A stretch of DNA of 64,000 bases, from positions 1,703,001 to 1,767,000 of the forward strand of contig NZ_CP133017.1 in assembly GCF_030866765.1 (NCBI RefSeq), written 5' to 3'. Each line of letters begins with the position of its first letter. Within the stretch, counting starts at the first letter, position 1. This document shows positions 7,181 through 16,288 of the stretch, piece after piece. The notes under the pieces are model-generated. The model was given only the letters and a program-made list of their open reading frames with translations, made no database searches and had not been told where the DNA came from. This DNA comes from Paenibacillus silvisoli (GTDB lineage: Bacteria; Bacillota; Bacilli; Paenibacillales; Paenibacillaceae). Made by a program: the position numbers and the translations under genes.

Positions 7181-9511
7181 CTATCCTTGCAGAGATTTCT
7201 TCAACCGATACTCGCCTGGCGTACAACCGAGCTTCTTCTTGAACAGTCTGAAAAAGTAGCTTTGGTTTGCGAAACCGGTTTGAACCATAATTTCGTATAC
7301 ACTGTGATTTTTATGCTCCAGCAGCTCTCTGGCGATGCCGAGCCGGACCTCGTTAATATAATCGGCAACGGAGATAAGCTCGTTTTTGCGAAATAACCGG
7401 CCGACGTAATCCGCTGACAATTTCATCATGCCGGCAATCGACTGGAGGCTTAGATTAACGTCGTTGTAGTTTTGTTTGACGATCTCTTTAATGGTCTCCA
7501 CTAGGATGTCGTTGCGATCCACTAAGCCGCTTCGCTTCTGTTGAATGATTTCGTGAAGCGTCTGCCATAACTGCCTATGAATATCATCGAGCGAATCCAT
7601 TTCCAGGATGCTTAAGCTTACCGCTTTGATGTCGATCTCGATAGGCTGTACGCGATTTTGATTGATCTCCTTCAGCGTTTGCCTAATGATCAACGGAATT
7701 TGCGTAATCGCCGTCATAATTTGATCATAGTTGCAGGAGGCAATATGGCGGATAAGCTTCTCCAGCGTATCTTCAAGGAGCGCCGCGTCATCCGAATTAA
7801 TGCCTTCCACCAGTTTCTTCTCCAGCTCCGGAGGGATGGATTCATTCGTATTGCGCATGTTTTCCTCGACCGAATCCAGCGAGAGCAGCGCGTTTCGCCC
7901 GAAGACGGGTTTATACAGGATGATCTGCTGCGCTTGATGGGCCTGCTTCGAAATGTCGGTGAAATGAAAGGCGCTTTCGCTCAAGGCGGCGCTGATCGTG
8001 ATTTTGTAATAGCGATGGACCGTTTCTTGAACCATGACCACCTTTTCCTTCAGCAGCCCGATCGTTTCTCCGAGATCGTGCTCGGCGCTGACAATAAGCG
8101 CCAGATGATCGGACCTCAGCTCGGCTCCCGCGCAGCGATAGCGGCTTCCGATAAGCTCCTCCGCAATGTTCATGATCGCGAAATGAAACAGCTTCATCTG
8201 GCTTGGCTGCAGCAAATGGCTGATTGTTCGATGGTTGTCTATGGCAAAGAAGACGACAACGTACGAACCGTTCTCCTGAATGTTCACCCGGTTTGACCGA
8301 ATAATGCCGGCGAATTGCTCCTGACTGAGCGCCTTGCTGCTCGTAAGCAGCTGCCGAATATAATAAGAATCGATGATGTCCCGATTATCCTGCTGCAGCT
8401 TCCTCATGTCCTGCAAATTATCGACGACTTTGGAATAGACTTCGGACAAGTAGTCCAGCTCGTCTTTGGCCGACGGGGCTCCGAGGCCAAATTGGTTTTT
8501 TTGAATTTGGTTCATCAGTCTGTCAATCGGCTTGTAGAGCCTCCGAGAAACGAATATAGCCGCGATAATCGAAAGAAGCAGGAATACGACCGTCAAACCG
8601 ATCGTTGTTTTTCGAATTTGTTCGATGTTATGAATAACGGCATCATAGGGCTGCACGCTTACGAGATACCAATTGGGAATAATCAGCTTGGAGTACGAAA
8701 TGATTTGTTTCTGATCGTCTACCTGCTGGATCATGTACCCGTCTGTTTTGTTCTCCCGGAAGGAATCGGAGAAGAGATCTTGATATCCGTTCGAGGATGG
8801 ATTGTATCCGTTATTCGCGTATAAAACTTGGCCTTCCTTGTTCATCAGCAGAAGGGAGCTTTCCTTCTCCACGCCCAGTCCATTGATCAGCTTGAGATTG
8901 TTGAACAGCCATTCAGGCTTAATATTCAAGACCAATGCGCCTTCGACCGGATTGTACTTCCCTAACGATTCGTACATAACGAAAGAGAATACATCGATGC
9001 CGGTGCTCTTCTCTTTCAGCTTCATGGGAATAAACTTCATTTTCTGCACGGCGTCGCTGTCTCGGAGAAATTCCAGCATATGCTGCGATTGCTCGCTGCT
9101 GGCCGTCTTCAATCCCGCGTTCCCGCCTGCGTAAATCTGGTCGGTGTAGCCGTTATAGACGATAATAGAGTCGAGAAAAGACGTGGTATTCACGACGGTA
9201 TCCATTTTGTGGATTTTGTTGGTTAAGTCAAAGACGAACACTTCCTGGTTCGACATAAGGGGCCTGAGCTGAACGTCCCAAAATAACGCGGATACCATGT
9301 TTTTCGCGATTTCTTCCATTGCGTTAATGTTGAAGTTAATTTGGGCCAAAGTCGCTTCGTTGTATTGCTTTTGCATCTCGATGACGGAATTCTTGGAGGT
9401 GTAAAACAGCGTGGCGGAGGAACCGACAAGGAAGATCACGGTTAGCACCGTAATGGAAAGCAGAATCCGGAGCAAATATTTTTTCGATTGATAGATTTTA
9501 AAAAGCCGCAT
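7181..9511 (-). CDS. Membrane-bound sensor/AraC transcriptional regulator (YesN-like, one protein)
   Basis: A 776-residue one-component regulator. Transmembrane segment 1 (about 14-36) and segment 2 (about 302-325) flank an extracellular sensor of the Cache type. A HAMP-like stretch follows (SRRLYKPIDRLMNQIQ), then a central cytoplasmic region. A C-terminal AraC double helix-turn-helix lies at about 670-772 (SLQSIAGMMKLSADYVGRLFRK, then GFANQSYFFRLFKKKLGCTPGEYR). It is expected to sense an extracellular sugar and activate the adjacent transporter operon, as in related loci. The ATG at 9511 sits ten bases from GGAAAGG; an ATG nine bases upstream is possible but too close to that box. Confidence 0.9.
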   Translation of the reverse strand: MRLFKIYQSKKYLLRILLSITVLTVIFLVGSSATLFYTSKNSVIEMQKQYNEATLAQINFNINAMEEIAKNMVSALFWDVQLRPLMSNQEVFVFDLTNKIHKMDTVVNTTSFLDSIIVYNGYTDQIYAGGNAGLKTASSEQSQHMLEFLRDSDAVQKMKFIPMKLKEKSTGIDVFSFVMYESLGKYNPVEGALVLNIKPEWLFNNLKLINGLGVEKESSLLLMNKEGQVLYANNGYNPSSNGYQDLFSDSFRENKTDGYMIQQVDDQKQIISYSKLIIPNWYLVSVQPYDAVIHNIEQIRKTTIGLTVVFLLLSIIAAIFVSRRLYKPIDRLMNQIQKNQFGLGAPSAKDELDYLSEVYSKVVDNLQDMRKLQQDNRDIIDSYYIRQLLTSSKALSQEQFAGIIRSNRVNIQENGSYVVVFFAIDNHRTISHLLQPSQMKLFHFAIMNIAEELIGSRYRCAGAELRSDHLALIVSAEHDLGETIGLLKEKVVMVQETVHRYYKITISAALSESAFHFTDISKQAHQAQQIILYKPVFGRNALLSLDSVEENMRNTNESIPPELEKKLVEGINSDDAALLEDTLEKLIRHIASCNYDQIMTAITQIPLIIRQTLKEINQNRVQPIEIDIKAVSLSILEMDSLDDIHRQLWQTLHEIIQQKRSGLVDRNDILVETIKEIVKQNYNDVNLSLQSIAGMMKLSADYVGRLFRKNELISVADYINEVRLGIARELLEHKNHSVYEIMVQTGFANQSYFFRLFKKKLGCTPGEYRLKKSLQG

Positions 9512-9718
9512 GATGGTCATACCTTTCCGTCGTATGGGTTCGAGTACGTCAGGAAACTATGGCTGGCAACGAGCTTTCAACAAATATAATTTACCATATA
9601 TGTAGTAGATTATGATAGAAGAGGCTTGCAATATTCGTTTTGGCTCTATTATCGAATGATATACAGCTCTATTTTTACTATGGTAAAATATTACGCGACC
9701 GGGAAGGAGCTTCTGCTG

Positions 9719-9982
9719 ATGAGAATGCCCATAGCTAACATTCTATCTCTTTATAATGAGTTAACGGACGAAGAAAGAGCTTCAATCGTTACAAGCCTAT
9801 CGATTCATTTGGATAAGCCGCTGCAAATGACGGCATCGGAGCTGTCTGATTTGAGCCAGGATGAGTTGAACGTCGTTGATCAAGCGCTGCAAGCCTTCAT
9901 CAATACGAAAGCGGAGTTTCCCGATATTCTGGACGTGTATGACCGCATAAATGTACCGATAGATGAGGAGGCCAAATCATGA
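9719..9982 (+). CDS. Small hypothetical protein, translationally coupled to the cyclase
   Basis: An 87-residue acidic, probably helical protein (MRMPIANILSLYNELTDEERASIV...) with no motif I recognise. The ATG at 9719 follows AAGGAG at nine bases; the frame is open further upstream to 9626 but with no ribosome binding site. Its stop overlaps the ATG of the next gene (ATGA), so it is translated with the cyclase and probably works with it or is co-regulated. No function is proposed. Confidence 0.75.
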   Translation: MRMPIANILSLYNELTDEERASIVTSLSIHLDKPLQMTASELSDLSQDELNVVDQALQAFINTKAEFPDILDVYDRINVPIDEEAKS

Positions 9983-10740
9983 AACTGATAGACCTAAGCG
10001 TACCGCTAAGCCCTCGAATCCGCGAGCCGCTGCCGGCAAAGATCGATTATGCGAGCCATGAAGATGGCGCCCGTCAAGCGGCGGCCGTGCTGGGGCTGAA
10101 GCCGGACGATTTTCCGGAAAGCAAGGCGTGGGCGACCGAGACCGTTACGCTGAATACGCATGCGGGCACGCATGTCGACGCGCCTTGGCACTACTGGCCG
10201 ACTGCGGAGGGGAAGCAGGCGAGAACGATTGACGAGCTGCCGCTGGAGTGGTTTTATGCCGATGGGGTGCTGCTGGATTTCAGCATGAAGCCCCCGGGCT
10301 ATGAAATAACTACTGCGGATTTGAAAGCCGAATTGGAGCGGATCGGCTACAAGCTGAAGCCGTTCGATATCGTGCTCATCCGCGGCGACGCCGACAAGCG
10401 TCTCTACCACGAGCATTATGCCTTCCTGCATGCCGGCGTATCGGCCGATGCGACGCTGTGGCTGCTTGACCAGGGCATTAAGGTCGTCGGCACGGACGGC
10501 TGGGGCTGGGATATTCCGCTTAATCTGCAAGCAGCGGAGTACAAGTCGAATCCGCGAGAAGGCGTGCTGTGGGCCGCTCATTACGTTGGCAAGGACCGGG
10601 AATATTGCCAGATCGAGAAGCTGGCCAACCTGGACCAAATTCCAAAGCCGTTCGGCTTCAAGGTATGCTGCTTCCCCGTCAAAGTCGAAAAGGGAAGCGC
10701 AGGCTGGGCGCGTCCCGTCGCGATCGTAGAGGAGCGGTAA
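9979..10740 (+). CDS. Cyclase family protein (kynurenine formamidase-like, PF04199)
   Basis: A 253-residue metal-dependent hydrolase of the cyclase/kynurenine formamidase family. The metal-binding signature H.GTH.D.P.H is present at about residue 55 (THAGTHVDAPWHYW). The family hydrolyses N-formylkynurenine in some members, but many act on other amides or lactones. No tryptophan-degradation genes lie nearby, so I would not call it KynB. A later GTDGWGWDIPL region completes the fold. It is coupled to the preceding small gene by a four-base overlap. Confidence 0.85.
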   Translation: MKLIDLSVPLSPRIREPLPAKIDYASHEDGARQAAAVLGLKPDDFPESKAWATETVTLNTHAGTHVDAPWHYWPTAEGKQARTIDELPLEWFYADGVLLDFSMKPPGYEITTADLKAELERIGYKLKPFDIVLIRGDADKRLYHEHYAFLHAGVSADATLWLLDQGIKVVGTDGWGWDIPLNLQAAEYKSNPREGVLWAAHYVGKDREYCQIEKLANLDQIPKPFGFKVCCFPVKVEKGSAGWARPVAIVEER

Positions 10741-10762
10741 CCAAGTGAGGCAAGGTGAATCT

Positions 10763-11677
10763 ATGTACCTGACGAACGCGTTTTGCAGCGAGGTCAAACA
10801 TAAATATGGTGAAGCCGGCGAGGCATGGCTTGCCGCTTTGCCGGACACGATCGACAGCTGCAGCGAGCGATGGGCACTAAATAACCTGAAGCTGACGGAC
10901 AATTATTCCAATGCGATCTTGTTTGGGACGAGCGATACGTATGGAGATGTCGTTCTGAAAATATGCATGAAATCAACCCCGGAAATCAAAGCCGTCCGTT
11001 TACTGAGCTCGTCGGCATTATGCAAATGCTGTGCTGCCGACGAAACGATGTGGGCTATGCTTCTGGAGCGCGTAAGGCCAGGGAATGATTTAACGTCGGT
11101 CGCATCTGAAGGAGATCGAGTACGGATCGCGGCTCAGCTTATGCTGCGGTTGAGCGGTGCTTCAGTAGAGGCAGACGGATTTCCGACCTATTTCCAGTGG
11201 GTTGAAACAGCCATTCAAGGGCTGTGTCGAGCGGGAAACGTTCATGAGTCCATGTTTCACTTTGTAGGTCTTGCCGAAAAGTTCGTTCAAGACATTGAGA
11301 TGCTTGGACGTAGCCCTAAGCTTTTGCACGGTGATTTGCACCATGAGAACATCTTGCAAAGCAAGGACGGTCAATGGATAGCGATCGATCCGCAAGGCGT
11401 TGCCGGCGCTCCGTTTCTGGAGTGTGTCCGATTCATCGTCAATGAGGTCGGACAAGCTCAGGAGCATGAGAAAGCAGGCCGTATCGCGAGCCTGGCTCAT
11501 GCATTTAGCGATGTATTCCATGAAAGTCCGCGCATCATCGCATGCGGCGCGTTCCTGGACCAGCTATTAATTCTATGTGCCATGTACGAGAATAACGATG
11601 AGCCGGACGATATTTTGCAAACTCTCGTTCAGTGCCGCATGGTTCTCGAATTTATCGAATCTCACACAAAAGAATAG
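10763..11677 (+). CDS. APH(6)-like aminoglycoside/hydroxyurea kinase
   Basis: A 304-residue kinase of the streptomycin 6-kinase family (PF04655). The catalytic loop is LLHGDLHHENIL (about residue 190) and the metal-binding aspartate is in IAIDPQGVAG (about 210). A nucleotide-binding lobe precedes these (VVLKICMKSTPEIKAVRLL). Known relatives phosphorylate streptomycin or hydroxyurea. Chromosomal homologues in soil Firmicutes often have untested substrates, so resistance is not assured. I chose the ATG at 10763, preceded by AAGGTG, over a GTG at 10745. Confidence 0.85.
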   Translation: MYLTNAFCSEVKHKYGEAGEAWLAALPDTIDSCSERWALNNLKLTDNYSNAILFGTSDTYGDVVLKICMKSTPEIKAVRLLSSSALCKCCAADETMWAMLLERVRPGNDLTSVASEGDRVRIAAQLMLRLSGASVEADGFPTYFQWVETAIQGLCRAGNVHESMFHFVGLAEKFVQDIEMLGRSPKLLHGDLHHENILQSKDGQWIAIDPQGVAGAPFLECVRFIVNEVGQAQEHEKAGRIASLAHAFSDVFHESPRIIACGAFLDQLLILCAMYENNDEPDDILQTLVQCRMVLEFIESHTKE

Positions 11678-11692
11678 AAAAGAGGGATCCTC

Positions 11693-12103
11693 GTGGAAAC
11701 GAAACAAGTCGGACAGACCCAAACCAGCGGCTTCCAAGTGGGAGTCAGGCGGACATTCCCGTTAGCGGTTGAAGAAGCCTGGGCGTTGATTACGTCGTCC
11801 GTAGGAACAGCGATATGGCTAGGAGAAGGCGCTTCCGTTACGGTTGAGAAGGGGGAGTCGTTCCAAAGCGATGAGGGCATATCGGGGGAGTTCACGACCG
11901 TCAATCCGCTCGTCAATATTCGTTTAACGTGGAAGCGGGGGAACTGGGACAAGCCCTCCATTCTCCAAATCCGGACCATTTCCAATGGCGAACATGAAAC
12001 GACGATCAGCTTCCATCAAGAGAAGCTCGCGGACCCAAGTATCCGAGAAGAGATGAAGGCGCACTGGGAAGAGGTTTTGCAGCGTTTAATGGCGATGAAT
12101 TAA
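11693..12103 (+). CDS. SRPBCC/AHSA1-type protein
   Basis: A 136-residue START-like protein: RRTFPLAVEEAWALITSS at the start, the central GEFTTVNPLVNIRLTWKRG, and a C-terminal helix (REEMKAHWEEVLQRL) fit the AHSA1/SRPBCC fold. Such proteins bind hydrophobic ligands in a deep pocket. The ligand is unknown. The start is a GTG with AGAGGG upstream, 15 bases after the kinase stop, suggesting co-transcription with the kinase gene. Confidence 0.8.
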   Translation: METKQVGQTQTSGFQVGVRRTFPLAVEEAWALITSSVGTAIWLGEGASVTVEKGESFQSDEGISGEFTTVNPLVNIRLTWKRGNWDKPSILQIRTISNGEHETTISFHQEKLADPSIREEMKAHWEEVLQRLMAMN

Positions 12104-12212
12104 TGGCTTACCCTGGGGGCGCGCGATGACAGGCGCAGGTATAACTCTCGTTCCAAGGGGCCATACTAGTAGAGTCAATTGTTCTTCTAGAGGACGTTGA
12201 CGTGAAGATATG

Positions 12213-12252
12213 GGCGGCAGTCATTTGCAAAAATGGCTGCCGCCTTTTGTTT
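12213..12252 (+). terminator. Rho-independent terminator
   Basis: GGCGGCAGTCATT pairs imperfectly with AATGGCTGCCGCC and TTTTGTTTT follows. It ends the kinase/SRPBCC unit. The 336-base gap 12104-12439 holds this hairpin, the next hairpin and the sigma-gene promoter. Confidence 0.85.
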
Positions 12253-12309
12253 TGTAAGGGCTGTTCGAACGACCGTTTGCCGCATGACGGGCTGGATCCG
12301 TGAAACCGG

Positions 12310-12337
12310 AACCGGAGCTTAGGCTCCGGTTTTTTTG
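12310..12337 (+). terminator. Second terminator hairpin, just before the sigma promoter
   Basis: AACCGGAGC/GGCTCCGGTT is followed by TTTTTTG. Its T run directly abuts the -35 box of the next promoter, insulating the sigma gene. Confidence 0.8.
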
Positions 12338-12366
12338 TTGACAACGGAGTCGCATTTCATTATGTT
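12338..12366 (+). promoter_or_regulatory. Sigma-A-type promoter of the ECF sigma operon
   Basis: TTGACA (12338-12343), a 17-base spacer, and TATGTT (12361-12366). Transcription would begin near 12373. No ECF-type -35/-10 pair was found here, so autoregulation is not evident. Confidence 0.65.
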
Positions 12367-12439
12367 CAACGAACGAAAACCGTTTGGCGGTCTGCGAAGT
12401 CTAATGGATATAGAGGCCAAATGGGGGGAGAGGGAACGC

Positions 12440-12973
12440 TTGGATAACGACTTGCTGGCGCTCGCGGCGAAACGCGGGGATGACGCGGCTTTCTATCGTC
12501 TCATTACGCAGCACAAAGAGAAAATGTATCGAATCGCGTACACGTACTTGCGCAATGAGGCCGATGCGCTCGAAGCGGTTCAGGAAGCGACCTGCCGGGC
12601 CTATATGCAGATACGGAAATTGAAGGAGCCCGCGTATTTCGGCAGCTGGGTGATTCGGATCTTGATGAATTATTGCGCGGACGAGGTCAAGAAAAGAAGC
12701 CGCAGGAGCAGTGAACCGCTTGCTTCGGTCCAAGAGCAGCAAGCGGCGAGCGGCGAATCCGCGCTGCTGGAGCGGGTCGTGCTGGAGTCGGCGGTCGAAC
12801 AGCTGGACGGCAACTACCGGGCGGTCATCCAGCTGAAGTATTATCACGATCTGACGATAACCGAAATCGCAAGAACGCTCGAGAAACCGGAGGGCACGAT
12901 CAAAACATGGCTGCACAAAGCGCTCGGCGGGCTGCGGCAGCGACTGGGGAAGGACGGTGAACGTCATGAATGA
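12440..12973 (+). CDS. ECF RNA polymerase sigma factor
   Basis: A 177-residue ECF sigma factor. Region 2 is at about 8-75 (AFYRLITQHKEKMYRIAYTYL, then ALEAVQEATCRAYMQI) and region 4 at about 115-170 (YRAVIQLKYYHDLTITEIARTLEKPEGTIKTWLHKAL). It directs RNA polymerase to stress or envelope promoters and is expected to be held by the membrane protein encoded next. The TTG at 12440 was chosen because GGGGAGAGGG precedes it; an in-frame ATG at 12404 has no clear ribosome binding site. The gene overlaps the anti-sigma gene by eight bases. Confidence 0.88.
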   Translation: MDNDLLALAAKRGDDAAFYRLITQHKEKMYRIAYTYLRNEADALEAVQEATCRAYMQIRKLKEPAYFGSWVIRILMNYCADEVKKRSRRSSEPLASVQEQQAASGESALLERVVLESAVEQLDGNYRAVIQLKYYHDLTITEIARTLEKPEGTIKTWLHKALGGLRQRLGKDGERHE

Positions 12974-14315
12974 TGCGCGTGAGCAATTCGAAGGGCAGCA
13001 GTGGCAGGAGTTAGAGGCGATGAAGGAGCAAGTGGATCGCATCGAGGTCCCGGCGGCGATTGACGAAGCGATTCGAAGCGGCATGCGGCTCGGCCGAGCG
13101 CGCAGAAGACGGCGGACGATTTCGAGACTGGCTTCCTATACGGCGATGCTCATGCTGCTGGCGATGGTCGCTTCGATTCGGTTCTCTCCGGTAGTCGCGG
13201 CTTATGTTGGCGATATTCCGGGTCTACGGGCGTTTGTTGAGCTGATCAACCATGATAAGGGACTCGAGCTTGCGCTTGAAAATGATTACATGCAGCGGGT
13301 CGGATTGTCCGATGAGCATGACGGCATCAAGCTGACCGTGGACGGCATCATTGCCGATGAGACGAGGGTCATCGTATTCTACACCTTGGAAAATATGGAC
13401 GGAAAGAAGCGTGTCGTCAATCTTCAACGCGTCCAGCTAGGAAACAGCACGACGGCGTCGAGCTCGTACGGCACCTCGGCATTTGAAGAAGATTGGGAGA
13501 GCAAGCAAGGCACGATCGATTTTTATTTTGATGGCGAGGCTGATATCCCGGATATGCTGGATTTGGAGGTCATGCTCGGTAAGGATCATGAGGCTGCCGC
13601 TGCGGATGGCATACTATGGAAGGTTCGGATTCCGGTAGACAAAACCAAATTTGTGGGGCTGAAAGAAACATATGCGGTCAATAAGACCGTTACCGTAGAA
13701 GGCCAGCGGATCACCTTCGGAACGATGACCGTCTATCCTACCCGAATCGGGCTGGAGGTCGAGTATGATCGGGCAAACACGAAGAAGCTGTTTTACTTCG
13801 ACGATATCCGGATCGAGGACGAGAAGGGCGAAACGTTCGGCAGTATTCTCAACGGCATGTCCGCTTCGGTTATTAATGAGAACAAGCTTGTGCTTTACTT
13901 CCAGAGCAACTACTTCCGGAAGCCGAAGCAGCTCTATCTGCGGGCAAACAGTATTCGGGCATTGGACAAAAGCAAGCTGGAGGTCCAGATTGATTTAGAG
14001 CGCAAGAAGCTGCTCTCCCGCCCGGATGATCGAATTACGCTCACCGATGTCGGCACTAACGCTGAGGATGGGCAAGGGGTTCTTGACTTTCATTTGAAAA
14101 ATGACGATCCGCTCGATGAGGGTCGTTCGTATTCCCTGTTCGATAGCAGCTACAAGGATGCTTCCGGCCAAACCTTCGATTCGAACATGACAGGCTCGAG
14201 CCAAGAAGAGTATCAGTATTACATTCGTAAAGAGAAGTATCAAAGTCCGCTTACCCTCACGATTGCGGATTATCCAACCCGAATCCGCGGCGATATCGAC
14301 GTCAGGATCAAATAA
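12966..14315 (+). CDS. Anti-sigma factor, DUF4179 membrane protein
   Basis: A 449-residue single-pass membrane protein: a cytoplasmic N-terminus (1-40, rich in Arg just before the membrane), one transmembrane helix (about 46-64, LASYTAMLMLLAMVASIRF), then a DUF4179 domain and a second extracellular beta-rich domain of the DUF5643 kind. In Bacillus and Paenibacillus this arrangement directly after an ECF sigma gene marks its anti-sigma partner. The ATG at 12966 overlaps the sigma stop, so the two are made together. The signal sensed is unknown. Confidence 0.85.
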   Translation: MNDAREQFEGQQWQELEAMKEQVDRIEVPAAIDEAIRSGMRLGRARRRRRTISRLASYTAMLMLLAMVASIRFSPVVAAYVGDIPGLRAFVELINHDKGLELALENDYMQRVGLSDEHDGIKLTVDGIIADETRVIVFYTLENMDGKKRVVNLQRVQLGNSTTASSSYGTSAFEEDWESKQGTIDFYFDGEADIPDMLDLEVMLGKDHEAAAADGILWKVRIPVDKTKFVGLKETYAVNKTVTVEGQRITFGTMTVYPTRIGLEVEYDRANTKKLFYFDDIRIEDEKGETFGSILNGMSASVINENKLVLYFQSNYFRKPKQLYLRANSIRALDKSKLEVQIDLERKKLLSRPDDRITLTDVGTNAEDGQGVLDFHLKNDDPLDEGRSYSLFDSSYKDASGQTFDSNMTGSSQEEYQYYIRKEKYQSPLTLTIADYPTRIRGDIDVRIK

Positions 14316-14405
14316 TAACAGATTTTATGGAAAAATTAAACAACGACACAAACCATTTTATGGTAAGATTGTAGGACGATTTCATAGCGAATGGGGTGGA
14401 GCTTC

Positions 14406-15035
14406 ATGCATCAACCAAATGTGCTAGGCAAAGCAACTTGCTTTATTACGAGAGAAAGAGATTCGGGAACCGAGCTGCTCCTGTTCCGGCATCCGAAGGC
14501 GGGCATTCAGCTTCCTGCCGGTACGGTAGAGCTTGACGAGACGTATGAACAAGCGGCACTGCGCGAAGCTTTCGAAGAAACGGGGTTGAGCGAGTTTCAG
14601 GCTAGCCATTACATTGGCAAGCAGGATACGACGTTATCCGGCGAACATATCATTTATAGGCATGCGAAGGTTTACAGCAGACCGGACTTATCCAGCTCCA
14701 GCTGGGCGGAAATCAGGCGCGGCATTACCGTGCAAGAGGTACGCAGAGAAGGGAAGTTTATTCAAGCATCCTATGCCGAAGAAGACCAGTATCCCGATCC
14801 CAATTACATCTCGTATCAAATAACGGGATGGATGGAAGAGGAGAATCTGACGACGCGTATATCGCGCCATTTCTACCATCTGCGTTCGACTTGCGACGTA
14901 AACGAGTGGAAGCAAGAGGCGGATCATCATCTGCTTACGTTATTTTGGGCTCCGCTTCACAAGCTGCCCGAGATTGTGTACCCGCAGAACAAATGGGTTA
15001 CGTATGTGCGGGAGGAGTTGAAGTATGCGTTCTGA
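14406..15035 (+). CDS. Nudix hydrolase
   Basis: A 209-residue protein with a perfect Nudix box at about residues 38-60 (G-X5-E-X7-REAFEETGL). It hydrolyses a nucleoside diphosphate linked to some other group, with Mg2+ on the box glutamates. The substrate is not predictable; a long C-terminal part (about 95-209) follows the catalytic domain. The ATG at 14406 follows GGGGTGGAG. Its end overlaps the next gene by 11 bases. Confidence 0.88.
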   Translation: MHQPNVLGKATCFITRERDSGTELLLFRHPKAGIQLPAGTVELDETYEQAALREAFEETGLSEFQASHYIGKQDTTLSGEHIIYRHAKVYSRPDLSSSSWAEIRRGITVQEVRREGKFIQASYAEEDQYPDPNYISYQITGWMEEENLTTRISRHFYHLRSTCDVNEWKQEADHHLLTLFWAPLHKLPEIVYPQNKWVTYVREELKYAF

Positions 15036-15492
15036 GCCAATCAGACACGCCGTGAGAAATCCTGCGGGTATGGCATTCCTAACAGCCATCATAATTATGT
15101 GTCCGCTTAGCTTCATTAATACGGCAATCATTTTCCGTGACAATCATAATCTTACATGGTTAACGGTGACGATTATTCAGTTCATCATTGTAGCGGTCGG
15201 ATTGATGATTTCCATATATGGAGCTTTGCAGAAACCGGCAGAATTACTATTAAGCGAGGGTGAACTTACAGTTAACGGGGTCTTATTAGAAGCGAGAGAC
15301 ATTCAGGTCATCATGAAACGGGGCTATTTTAGACCCATTATTGGTATCAAGCCGCATGGAGCCAGAATCGTGCCGGTAAAGCTGTGCTTCAGGTTTATTC
15401 GCGACGAAGACAAAGGCATTGCAGACCTTGGCGGATGGGCCGCGAAAAACGAGCTTACGATGGTTCAAAAACGGTTTATAAGATGGATATAA
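15025..15492 (+). CDS. Small membrane protein, two transmembrane segments
   Basis: A 155-residue protein with membrane segments at about 16-36 and 46-66 followed by a soluble beta-rich tail (ELLLSEGELTVNGVLLEARDIQVIMKRG). The tail resembles a small pleckstrin-like or YcxB-type domain, though I cannot assign a family. It overlaps the Nudix gene and is probably co-transcribed with it. Function unknown. Confidence 0.7.
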   Translation: MRSEPIRHAVRNPAGMAFLTAIIIMCPLSFINTAIIFRDNHNLTWLTVTIIQFIIVAVGLMISIYGALQKPAELLLSEGELTVNGVLLEARDIQVIMKRGYFRPIIGIKPHGARIVPVKLCFRFIRDEDKGIADLGGWAAKNELTMVQKRFIRWI

Positions 15493-15517
15493 CTAGAGCT
15501 GAAAGTGAGGTATAGCC

Positions 15518-15946
15518 ATGACTGTCGAGCCAAGCATTTTAGCCGGAACGAAGGAAGAAAGCGAATATATTAGAAGAAGACTGATCGAATTCAATGCGAA
15601 GAAAGTGCCGGCGCATCTCGCTTCCCGATACGAAGAGATCAACCTCGCCGTCAAGGATGAGGAAGGCAGAGTCGTTGGCGGGATGCTGGCGGTTCTCTGC
15701 TGGAATTGGATCGAGGTCGATATTTTGTGGGTGCATGAATCGCTGCGGGGGATGGGTTTTGGATCGCGGCTTTTGCAGCGGATTGAGGTCATTGCGAAGG
15801 AAAAAGCGTGCACGTTCGTAAAGCTGAACACCTTCAGCTTCCAAGCCCCGGAATTTTACCGGAAGAACGGATATGCCGAGATCGCGGTCATTGACGGAGC
15901 GCCATTAGGGAGCCGGCATTATTTTTTCAAAAAAGAGATCGGTTGA
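15518..15946 (+). CDS. GNAT family N-acetyltransferase
   Basis: A 142-residue acetyltransferase. The acetyl-CoA loop is in LRGMGFGSRLLQRIEVIAKEK (about 73-93, the R.xx.G.G motif A). FYRKNGYAEIA at about 112 is the usual end of the fold. It transfers an acetyl group to an unknown amine. GTGAGG precedes the ATG. It is followed 15 bases later by a small membrane protein gene. Confidence 0.85.
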   Translation: MTVEPSILAGTKEESEYIRRRLIEFNAKKVPAHLASRYEEINLAVKDEEGRVVGGMLAVLCWNWIEVDILWVHESLRGMGFGSRLLQRIEVIAKEKACTFVKLNTFSFQAPEFYRKNGYAEIAVIDGAPLGSRHYFFKKEIG

Positions 15947-15961
15947 ACCGGAGGGCTGCAT

Positions 15962-16207
15962 ATGAGCAGGAAAGTGATCTATTTGATTGCCAGCATCGTT
16001 TGCATCGTCCTTCCCATTCTGACGGTTTTGTATGCAATCTGGGACTTTCATCAACCGAAGACGGGACCGGTGGGAGACGGCAAGTTTCATTTTAAGCTCG
16101 TGCAATGGCTTCCGACCATTACGACTTTTTTGATTGGACTTATAAATGTGCCCAGAGCGATTGTTTTATATAGGAAGCAAAAGGAAACGAACAGCAGCGG
16201 GCAATAA
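15962..16207 (+). CDS. Small two-helix membrane protein
   Basis: An 81-residue protein with hydrophobic helices at about 5-27 and 48-67 and a basic C-terminus (LYRKQKETNSSGQ). There is no recognised family. CGGAGGG precedes the ATG, and it is probably co-transcribed with the acetyltransferase. Confidence 0.65.
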   Translation: MSRKVIYLIASIVCIVLPILTVLYAIWDFHQPKTGPVGDGKFHFKLVQWLPTITTFLIGLINVPRAIVLYRKQKETNSSGQ

Positions 16208-16214
16208 CAATCGC

Positions 16215-16245
16215 TTGACTTGGAGTTCACTCCAGGGCGTACACT
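16215..16245 (+). promoter_or_regulatory. MerR-type promoter with 19-bp spacer
   Basis: TTGACT (16215-16220), exactly 19 bases, TACACT (16240-16245). A dyad GGAGT-TC-ACTCC (16222-16233) lies in the spacer. Over-long spacers with a central dyad are the hallmark of MerR-activated promoters. This sequence closely resembles the AdhR sites of Bacillus subtilis. It drives the aldo/keto reductase and, 20 bases after that gene, the MerR gene itself. Confidence 0.85.
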
Positions 16246-16288
16246 ACAGGTGCCGAAAAAGCGAACCAGTGGAAGCGAGGAGTTTAAT

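Noticed and set aside
12295-12335. ECF-type promoter (TGAAAC at 12300) before the sigma gene
   Set aside because: No CGTC/CGTA-type -10 box at 15-17 bases; a clear sigma-A pair TTGACA-N17-TATGTT lies just downstream.
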